In this document: positions 1 to 5,019 of the stretch, in pieces
Layout of the letters: each line of letters begins with the position of its first letter
Position numbering within the stretch: position 1 is the stretch's first letter
NCBI GenBank assembly: GCA_023428865.1
Contig: JAEYWT010000242.1
Span: 1 to 5,019, forward strand
Direction of reading: 5' to 3'
Length of the DNA: 5,019 nucleotides
Source of the DNA: Bacteroidota bacterium
GTDB taxonomy: Bacteria > Bacteroidota > Bacteroidia > Flavobacteriales_F > PHOS-HE28
Position numbers and translations under genes: made by a program
Notes under the pieces: generated by a model
Seen by the model: the letters and a program-made list of their open reading frames with translations, nothing else
What the model was told of the DNA's origin: nothing
Databases searched by the model: none

Positions 1-951
1 GAAGCGTTCCGGACTGAAATCCGGGTCGTGCGCATCGTTGATCCCGATGCTGAAGACGACCAGGTCCGGCTTGATCACCGCCAACTCACGCACGAACTGC
101 TGGCAGCGCAACCAGCTGGTGGTGCTGGCTCCATTAACGCCGTTGGCATGGTAGAAGAAACCTGGATCATCACTTTCCAGGGTGATGCCGTACAGGGTGA
201 AACGCCGCTGATCGGGTGCTGTCTTCTGAAAGCGCAGATACAAGGTGTCCACGTAGTGGTCGTACTGGAATTCGGTATAGCCACGCTTCATATCCACACT
301 TCCTTCGATGTGGACGTTCGGGTCCTTGCTGTAGGCGGTCACCGTGTAGCTGCTGTCCATGCGGTGCATCACCTTTACCCGGTTGAACTGGTAGCCGCTG
401 TAGACCTCGCCACGGAAGCTCACTTTCAACGTTGTGAGCGTATCGGTGGTGGTGACGGAATACCCACTGATGCCGAGTGCCGCCGTATCCGCACGCGTCA
501 CGTTCTTCACGCTGGTCCAGCGGCCGGTGTACACCGGGTTGTACCAATACGGGTTGTTCGTCTTCGCCATGTTGTAGGGGAAGATGAAGCCACGGCCACC
601 CTTCACCCCCGGCACCACGTTCTGCAATCGGCTTCGCATCTGCATGGTCCACATGTCGGCTTGGATGTGCGATCCGCCGAACTGTGCGATGTGTACCTGA
701 CCCGTACCCTCGAGCAGCAACTTGTCCAACTTCTTATGGTAACGCTCCCACGTTTGTTTGTCCCCGGGGAAATGGAGCTTGTTCGCTGTAGCATCCACCA
801 CGCTCAGTTCCGGCAAGCGCACTGGGTTCTCTTGTGCGAGTGCACGTGGTGAGAAGTGGAGGAGAGCAAAGAAGAGTACTAGGCAGAGCGTGTACGAGCG
901 AGCGTGTGTTGCACCCTTTTCCAACTGTGGTTTTGTTCCTTCGCTGATCAT
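1..951 (-). CDS. Secreted SGNH/GDSL-type hydrolase or O-acyltransferase, C-terminus cut off by the left window edge (SGNH protein B)
   Basis: The frame is open from the ATG at 951-949 to base 1, giving 317 visible residues without a stop. Residues about 20-40 are a signal peptide: a hydrophobic stretch (LCLVLFFALLHF) and a likely cleavage at ALA-Q. SGNH landmarks are block I FGGSHIQADMW with the presumed nucleophile Ser94, block II around Gly274 (ANGVNGAS), and block III SIGIND with Gly303 and Asn305. The block V Asp-x-x-His lies beyond the edge; by comparison with the upstream paralogue, roughly 100 or more residues are missing. The 180 residues between Ser94 and Gly274 are rich in alternating beta-type sequence, suggesting an inserted beta-sandwich as in PatB/Ape1 peptidoglycan O-acetyl enzymes. 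The residue before the nucleophile is Gly, not the usual Asp. It is the third gene of the operon, with no room for its own promoter. An in-frame GTG at 963-961 would add five residues. SGNH family membership is firm; the substrate is inferred. Confidence 0.88.
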   Translation of the reverse strand, partial: MISEGTKPQLEKGATHARSYTLCLVLFFALLHFSPRALAQENPVRLPELSVVDATANKLHFPGDKQTWERYHKKLDKLLLEGTGQVHIAQFGGSHIQADMWTMQMRSRLQNVVPGVKGGRGFIFPYNMAKTNNPYWYNPVYTGRWTSVKNVTRADTAALGISGYSVTTTDTLTTLKVSFRGEVYSGYQFNRVKVMHRMDSSYTVTAYSKDPNVHIEGSVDMKRGYTEFQYDHYVDTLYLRFQKTAPDQRRFTLYGITLESDDPGFFYHANGVNGASTTSWLRCQQFVRELAVIKPDLVVFSIGINDAHDPDFSPERF

Positions 952-966
952 GATCGTGGCCACTCA
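952..966 (-). other. In-frame single-stop junction between the two SGNH genes
   Basis: Reading on the minus strand, the stop TGA (966-964) of the upstream SGNH gene is followed directly by GTG GCC ACG ATC and then the ATG at 951 of the next gene, all in the same frame. Only 12 bases separate stop and ATG, and no Shine-Dalgarno-like sequence is visible. The arrangement implies translational coupling by reinitiation. It would also produce a fused double-SGNH protein if the TGA were ever read through, although nothing in the sequence shows that this happens. Confidence 0.75.
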
Positions 967-2463
967 GTTCTGTTTGGCAGCATAATAGGCTGCGAAATCG
1001 TTGATCAACGCGGTGTAGAACAGTTCGCCCACTTTCTTGGAGCCTTGTGGACTGAAGTGGGTGTAGTCCGTTGCTGCCAGCGGAGGATCGGCATTCACCC
1101 AACTGACCATACTGTTGCGACCACCCATTGCCTCGTACATATCCCAGAACACAGCGCCTTGGGCCAGGGTGTTCACCTTCATGGCATCGCGCACCTCTTC
1201 CAGCAACGGCCGCGTAACGTAGTTCTCGCCGTCCTTGATGCTCATATCACTGGGGCCGATCACGATGATGGATGCGCTGGGCATCATCTTCTTGAACCGC
1301 GCGATCTGTGCGCCGAAGAAGCGGCCGTACTGTGCGGCATCCTCAGGCCCTTTCAGGTTCGGCACCACGTTGCCACCGTATTGCAGGATGAGCAATTGCA
1401 CACCGAGGTCGTTGTACATGGTGCGCAGCAAAGCCTGGTCTGTCTTGCGGAACTCGTAGCCCGCGGCACCGCGTGCGGCGATGTTGTCCATGGCAATGCC
1501 TGTGCGACCTTCGAGCGAGATACCGTATACATCGGGACTATCGGCGCCCTTGAAACTGAGCAGGATCTCTTCTGGCGTAGCGGCGAACCTCCAGGTACGG
1601 ATGAGCAGTTGGTCCGCTGGCTCGATCGTTTCCGAGCTCACCACACTCCCGTTCGTACGCAGCTCCATGGTCACAGGTGCGCGGTGCCAACCGTAGTACA
1701 GTTTCATCTCAGTGAACTGCTGTGCTTTGCCGAACGCACGGCGCAAGGGTTTCAGCAGAATGGTCGCTTCCTGTTCCTCCTCGCCCACCGGCACAGTGTC
1801 GGGCATGATCGGTGTGAAGCGCGAGAAGGAGGAAAGCACACCGAAACGATCATGCTGTTGCGTGGGATCCTTCTTCCCCATCACGCTGTAGCGCGTCCAA
1901 TTCGCGCTGATCACACGGTCCACACTGAAGCTGGGAACGATGTCGGCCACGGCGATCAATCCGGGTCCACTTCCACCGAACTGGGTCTGCAGTTTGTTGC
2001 GCACGTAGGACGTGATCCGATCACCTTCGAGCTGCGAATCACCGTAGTGCATGATGCGCATGGGCTTCGCACCCGCACGTGCTGCTTCCAGCTTGGCGAA
2101 CAAGGGCCACAGCACGCTCTTATCACCATTCGGGTAGTGCAGGGCGATGCGCTCTTCCAACGGTTTCAATTTGGTGGTATCGAAAACGAAGGGTTCCACT
2201 ACCAGTGCAGAGCTATCCACTTCGGCAACCGTGTCCAACAAAGTGGTGGCATCCACCGTGGCAGACGAATCCGTTACCACGGCCAGGATATCGCTGATGT
2301 CCACCTGTTCGTCCGCCTCGCCTTGGAGCAACTCCCGGGGATCGGGCATGCGAAAGCTGAACCCATTCCCCAGTGATAGCCCATCCTGCGGCAAGGCCAG
2401 CCCCAGCACACCCAACACAGCCAGTACGGCCAACAGGAAGGCTAGCACCTGTAGCGGTTTCAT
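964..2463 (-). CDS. Membrane-anchored SGNH/GDSL-family hydrolase or O-acyltransferase with large inserted domain (SGNH protein A)
   Basis: This 499-residue protein begins with one hydrophobic helix (about residues 4-24) that would anchor it in the inner membrane or act as a signal peptide. An acidic, Asp/Ser/Thr-rich linker follows (about 41-95). Block I is HYGDSQLEGDRIT with nucleophile Ser143; block II has Gly332 (AARGAAG); block III is YGGN with Asn365; block V is DYTH with Asp466 and His469. All four SGNH positions are therefore present, so it is probably active. About 190 residues lie between block I and block II, against roughly 40 in simple SGNH esterases. They look beta-rich and end in YGISLEG, matching YGITLES in the next gene, so the two are paralogues. 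The layout recalls PatB/Ape1 peptidoglycan O-acetyltransferases and esterases. The start overlaps the upstream stop as ATGA, indicating translational coupling. Acyl transfer or esterase activity in the periplasm is likely; the substrate is inferred. Confidence 0.9.
   Translation of the reverse strand: MKPLQVLAFLLAVLAVLGVLGLALPQDGLSLGNGFSFRMPDPRELLQGEADEQVDISDILAVVTDSSATVDATTLLDTVAEVDSSALVVEPFVFDTTKLKPLEERIALHYPNGDKSVLWPLFAKLEAARAGAKPMRIMHYGDSQLEGDRITSYVRNKLQTQFGGSGPGLIAVADIVPSFSVDRVISANWTRYSVMGKKDPTQQHDRFGVLSSFSRFTPIMPDTVPVGEEEQEATILLKPLRRAFGKAQQFTEMKLYYGWHRAPVTMELRTNGSVVSSETIEPADQLLIRTWRFAATPEEILLSFKGADSPDVYGISLEGRTGIAMDNIAARGAAGYEFRKTDQALLRTMYNDLGVQLLILQYGGNVVPNLKGPEDAAQYGRFFGAQIARFKKMMPSASIIVIGPSDMSIKDGENYVTRPLLEEVRDAMKVNTLAQGAVFWDMYEAMGGRNSMVSWVNADPPLAATDYTHFSPQGSKKVGELFYTALINDFAAYYAAKQN
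2460..2463 (-). other. ATGA stop-start overlap between MltD-like and SGNH A genes
   Basis: On the minus strand ATG (2463-2461) starts SGNH protein A, and TGA (2462-2460) ends the MltD-like gene. This four-base overlap is a classic sign of translational coupling within an operon. No Shine-Dalgarno motif is visible upstream, as is common in Bacteroidota. Confidence 0.85.
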
Positions 2464-3929
2464 CGGCTGGGGATCTTCAAGGTCTGACCGGGCTTGATGG
2501 TGGAGCTGATGCCGTTCACCTCCATCAAGTGCTGCGCGGTAAGCCCCGGATAACGCCGTGCGATACCGAACAAGGAATCACCCGCGCGAACGGTGTAGGA
2601 GACGAAACCTTCAGCATTCGGCTGCGATGCATCCACCGAGTGTTCATCCGTTCGGGAACGTGGCAGCTCGTTCGTTGGTCCTTCCCCATCGGGCAATTGA
2701 GGTTCGGGTTCGGTGGACTTCACCAGTTCGCGTTTCTTCACCTTCACCAACAAGGTGCGGCCCGCGTTGATGCGATCGCTCTTCAAGTTGTTCCACGCCT
2801 TCAACTGCCTCACGGTCACCTTGTGTTTTGCGGCGATGCTCCCCAGGTTGTCTCCTCTACGAACGGTGTACCGGATGCTCTTCTCCACCACCACGCTCAC
2901 CAGTTGCTCCGCCTCGCTGGCCGCGGTCTGTTCACGCTCTACGGCCAGCTCCTTTTCCACCGCCGGGATGGAATCGCGCATGGCCATATACCGCTCGGCC
3001 ATGCGGCGGGGGACCATGAAGCTGTTCCCACTGGGCACACGGCCACTGCACAGGATCGGATTCAAGGCTTGCAAACGGGGCAGCGGCACATGCAGCACGG
3101 CAGCAATGGAGCGTATGTGTAGTTCTCGATCGGCGATCAAGGTATCGGCCGGTTCCCACGGCAATACCTCCAACGGTTCCAAGCCCAGTTCGTCCGCGTT
3201 GCTGGTCAGGTGGATGAAGGCCATCAGGATCGGCAACACCTCCTGCTCCCCTTCCGTGAAATGCGGATACAAGGTGCGCAGGTCGCTCGCGCCACCGGTG
3301 CGTTGTTGTGCCCGCGTAACGTTCGCTGGTCCACACGAGAAGGCCATGATGGCAAGGCTCCAGTCCTGGTAGCGCGCATGCAGATCGCTCAGGTAACGCC
3401 CTGCGGCCATGGTGCTCTTCACATCATCGTGCCGCTCGTCGATCTCGCGTGTCACCTGTAGCCCGTACTTCAACGCGACAGGATAGGTCAGCATCCACAG
3501 GCCCGCTCGTCCGTTATGCGACACGGCCTGCGTGTTCATGGCCGAGAGTGCCATGGGCAGATATTTCAGGTCGGTGGGCAGGCCGCGCAGGGCAAGCTCC
3601 TTCTCGATCATGGGGAAGTAGAGCTGGCTTATGCCGAGCAACACGCGGAACTGCTGCCGCAGCGGCTCGCCATAGAGGTCTGCATAAAGCACCACGTTGC
3701 TGTCGGCGAACACCGGGATCCCTGGCGCCTCCTGTTTCAGGTCTTCATACAGGTTACGGGTATCCACCGCCCGCACCACACCGCGTCCGGTGGAAGGCCC
3801 CAACTCCGTCATGCGCTCGGTAACGGCCCAGGTGTTCATGAGGCTATCAGTGCGCCAGGTGATCTGCGCACCGCAAGCAAGGCCCCACAAGAGCAGTGGT
3901 GAGAGGAGGATATGCCGCCAGCTTGGCAT
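2460..3929 (-). CDS. Exported MltD-like SLT-domain protein with LysM repeats; probable catalytically inactive lytic transglycosylase
   Basis: From the ATG at 3929 the protein has 489 residues. The N-terminus MPSWRHILLSPLLLWGLACGAQ is a signal peptide, with likely cleavage at CGA-Q; a lipoprotein cut at Cys19 is less likely because the lipobox is poor. A MltD-type SLT fold spans about residues 85-210, recognisable by RGLPTDLKYLP, SHNGRAGLW, DERHDDVKST and CGPANV. A degenerate LysM-like segment (about 263-307) and two clear LysM domains (about 353-397 and 444-487, YTVRRGDNLGSIA and YTVRAGDSLFGIA) follow, so it should bind peptidoglycan. The key feature is that the catalytic Glu of the family (ESA motif) is Leu128 in LPMALSAMN, the GLWQ glutamine is Met146, and the YN of the AYNAG motif is Phe-Ser. 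It is therefore probably a structural or scaffold protein rather than a glycan-cutting enzyme. It leads an operon with two SGNH genes. An in-frame GTG at 3968 would add 13 residues but gives a poorer signal peptide. Confidence 0.88.
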   Translation of the reverse strand: MPSWRHILLSPLLLWGLACGAQITWRTDSLMNTWAVTERMTELGPSTGRGVVRAVDTRNLYEDLKQEAPGIPVFADSNVVLYADLYGEPLRQQFRVLLGISQLYFPMIEKELALRGLPTDLKYLPMALSAMNTQAVSHNGRAGLWMLTYPVALKYGLQVTREIDERHDDVKSTMAAGRYLSDLHARYQDWSLAIMAFSCGPANVTRAQQRTGGASDLRTLYPHFTEGEQEVLPILMAFIHLTSNADELGLEPLEVLPWEPADTLIADRELHIRSIAAVLHVPLPRLQALNPILCSGRVPSGNSFMVPRRMAERYMAMRDSIPAVEKELAVEREQTAASEAEQLVSVVVEKSIRYTVRRGDNLGSIAAKHKVTVRQLKAWNNLKSDRINAGRTLLVKVKKRELVKSTEPEPQLPDGEGPTNELPRSRTDEHSVDASQPNAEGFVSYTVRAGDSLFGIARRYPGLTAQHLMEVNGISSTIKPGQTLKIPSR

Positions 3930-4023
3930 CGACCTGTAAAACAAGGTGGTGGTCCGCGTGTAAGTCACTTTACTCAGCGCTAGTTGTCCACGCGTTGGTG
4001 TTCAGTTGAACGATCTTTGTGCC
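3930..4023. promoter_or_regulatory. Divergent intergenic region, with a 12-bp palindrome at 4000-4011
   Basis: These 94 bases separate the start codons of the minus-strand envelope operon and the plus-strand DsbA-family gene, so promoters for both should lie here or close by. An inverted repeat GTTCA-GT-TGAAC (4000-4011) could be an operator half-site pair, but it is short. On the plus strand GATCTTTG (4012-4019) matches the Bacteroidota -7 consensus TAnnTTTG except at its first base, but no TTG lies at the usual distance upstream (nearest at 3995 and 3984). I cannot place either promoter with confidence. Confidence 0.35.
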
Positions 4024-4794
4024 ATGTTCCGCAACCGCCTGCAACGAACCACCATCGCTCTCGCGTTGGCACTTCCATCCGTGGCGGCATTTCCACAATT
4101 CCTGCAACCCCTACCCGGTACCGCTGCAACAGGCAGCACCAGCAACACCATGACCATAGAGATCTGGAGCGATGTCGTTTGCCCCTTCTGCTACATCGGC
4201 AAACGCGAATTCGAGAATGCCCTGCAACAGTTCGACCATAAGGCCGACGTGAAGGTGGTGTGGAAGAGCTTCGAGCTGGACCCCAATGCGCCCGCACGCA
4301 GCGAACACGATATGTACGGCATGCTCGTGAGCAAATACGGCGGCACCCGCGACGATGCCAAAGCCCGTGTGCAAGGCGTGGTGGACCGCGCGAAGACCGT
4401 GGGACTGGACTACCAGATGGACAAGGCCGTGATCGGCAACTCGTTCGATGCGCACCGCTTGATACAACTGGCCAAGACCAAGGGCAAGGGTGCCGAAGCC
4501 GAAGAGCGCTTGTTCAAAGCCTACTTCACCGAGGGTATCCACCTGGCCGACCACGCCAGCCTCGTGCGACTTGGCCAAGAGATCGGGTTGGACAAGGATG
4601 AAGTCTCCACCATGCTGGCGAGCACCCGCTTCACCGACGAAGTGCGTACCGATGAGCGCGAGGCACAACAACTGGGCATACGTGGTGTTCCGTACTTCGT
4701 GATCGACCGACGCTATGGTGTAAGCGGCGCACAACAGAGCGCGCATTTCCTAGGCGCCTTGCAACAGGCGTGGACGGAGCGTAACGCGAAGTGA
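4024..4794 (+). CDS. DsbA/FrnE-family thiol oxidoreductase (2-hydroxychromene-2-carboxylate isomerase/DsbA-like thioredoxin fold)
   Basis: The core from Met at 4150 (214 residues) is a FrnE-like DsbA protein. It has a first beta strand MTIEIWSDVV, the redox motif CPFC (core residues 11-14) followed by YIGK, an alpha-helical insert with NSFDAHRL (97-104), and the cis-proline loop GIRGVPYFVID with Pro191. Such proteins catalyse thiol-disulfide exchange; the physiological partner is unknown. Core length fits the family. The ATG at 4024 adds 42 residues: a basic start (MFRNRLQR), a hydrophobic run (TIALALALPSVAAF) and a Pro/Thr/Ser-rich linker. This resembles a signal peptide and would send the enzyme to the periplasm. 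A TTG at 4006 would add six more. No Shine-Dalgarno sequence separates the choices, so I give the longer ATG form with reservation. The gene is divergent from the envelope operon and converges on the agmatinase-like gene with one base between stops. It appears to be monocistronic. Confidence 0.85.
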   Translation: MFRNRLQRTTIALALALPSVAAFPQFLQPLPGTAATGSTSNTMTIEIWSDVVCPFCYIGKREFENALQQFDHKADVKVVWKSFELDPNAPARSEHDMYGMLVSKYGGTRDDAKARVQGVVDRAKTVGLDYQMDKAVIGNSFDAHRLIQLAKTKGKGAEAEERLFKAYFTEGIHLADHASLVRLGQEIGLDKDEVSTMLASTRFTDEVRTDEREAQQLGIRGVPYFVIDRRYGVSGAQQSAHFLGALQQAWTERNAK

Positions 4795-4795
4795 T

Positions 4796-5019
4796 TCAGC
4801 GCTTGCCCGCAGCCAGCAAGCCACACAAGTGGAACAGCAGGCGCGCGCCCACGTTCGCATCCCACTCATCGTGTTTGCCCGGTGAAACTTCCACTAGGTC
4901 GAACCCGATCACCGTACGACCGCTTTGTACCAAGCGCGAGAGCAGGTAAGCCGCCTCTTCATAATGGAAACCGCCCGGCACCGGTGTGCCCGTGTTGGGG
5001 CACAAGGTGGGGTCCAGGC
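4796..5019 (-). CDS. Agmatinase/arginase (ureohydrolase) family protein, C-terminal 73 residues only
   Basis: The reading frame enters from the right edge and ends with TGA at 4798-4796, so only the C-terminus is visible. It begins at the conserved LDP that follows the metal-binding Asp-x-Asp of ureohydrolases, then shows CPNTGTPVPGGF, the substrate-loop region of the fold. GFDLVEVSP follows, with the conserved Glu that in arginases contacts the guanidinium group, and then DEWDANVGARLLFHL. The family hydrolyses guanidino compounds (arginine, agmatine, formimidoylglutamate or similar) to urea or formamide plus amine, using two Mn2+ ions in the cytosol. The CPNTGTPVPGGF form resembles the agmatinase-family proteins common in Bacteroidota, but the specific substrate cannot be read from this fragment. 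The gene converges on the DsbA-family gene with a single base between stop codons. Confidence 0.88.
   Translation of the reverse strand, partial: LDPTLCPNTGTPVPGGFHYEEAAYLLSRLVQSGRTVIGFDLVEVSPGKHDEWDANVGARLLFHLCGLLAAGKR

Noticed and set aside
28..852. A 274-codon open frame on the plus strand
   Set aside because: It lies antisense to SGNH protein B, which has a signal peptide and three SGNH blocks. The plus-strand translation shows only low-complexity His/Val/Ala-rich sequence.
734..1102. A minus-strand open frame in another frame spanning the SGNH A/B junction
   Set aside because: It overlaps the ends of two well-supported genes and its translation has no domain-like character; it is an out-of-frame shadow.
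904..2376. A 490-codon open frame on the plus strand, antisense to SGNH protein A
   Set aside because: Its translation is rich in His, Arg, Cys and Gln with no recognisable motif, while the minus strand has all SGNH blocks, a membrane anchor and operon overlaps. Long antisense frames are expected opposite GC-rich genes with strong third-base bias.
2373..3122. A 249-codon plus-strand open frame opposite the MltD-like gene
   Set aside because: The opposite strand carries clear SLT and LysM motifs; this frame has none and looks like a compositional artefact.
3930..3968. GTG at 3968 as the start of the MltD-like protein
   Set aside because: It would place 13 polar residues (TYTRTTT and so on) before an otherwise ideal signal peptide that begins at the ATG at 3929, so the ATG was chosen. 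It cannot be fully excluded.
4755..4770. Hairpin CGCCT/AGGCG as a Rho-independent terminator
   Set aside because: The stem is only five pairs, it lies within the coding sequence, and no run of T follows on either strand.

Overview
The window looks like chromosomal sequence from a GC-rich, environmental member of the Bacteroidota, probably Flavobacteriales-like. Two hand-counted 60-base lines gave 58% and 62% GC. The assignment rests on protein style: an agmatinase-family C-terminus with a CPNTGTPVPGGF motif, an SGNH protein with the block YGDSQLEGDRIT, signal peptides that end in Ala-Gln, and start codons without Shine-Dalgarno sequences. There are five genes, two of them cut by the window edges. 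I see no RNA gene, mobile element or CRISPR array, and coding density is very high.

From about 3929 down to base 1, the minus strand carries a tightly packed three-gene operon. The first gene encodes an exported MltD-like protein with an SLT (lytic transglycosylase) fold followed by LysM domains; the residue at the catalytic glutamate position is leucine and the other active-site motifs have drifted. Its stop overlaps the next start as ATGA. The second gene is a membrane-anchored SGNH hydrolase or acyltransferase with a recognisable Ser-Asp-His set. The third is a second, secreted SGNH protein in the same reading frame, separated from the second by one TGA and a 12-base gap; it runs off the left edge. 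Both SGNH proteins have about 180-190 residues between the nucleophile block and the oxyanion-glycine block, a layout that recalls the PatB/Ape1 enzymes that add or remove O-acetyl groups on peptidoglycan. My inference is a cell-envelope module: a non-catalytic peptidoglycan-binding protein working with two acyl-transfer or esterase enzymes, possibly with an MBOAT acyltransferase beyond the left edge.

The divergent intergenic region (3930-4023) separates this operon from a plus-strand DsbA/FrnE-family thiol oxidoreductase with a CPFC motif. Its start is uncertain: the ATG at 4024 adds a signal-peptide-like N-terminus, while the ATG at 4150 gives the usual cytosolic form.

The right edge holds the 3' end of a minus-strand arginase/agmatinase-family gene. 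It converges on the DsbA gene with one base between the two stop codons.
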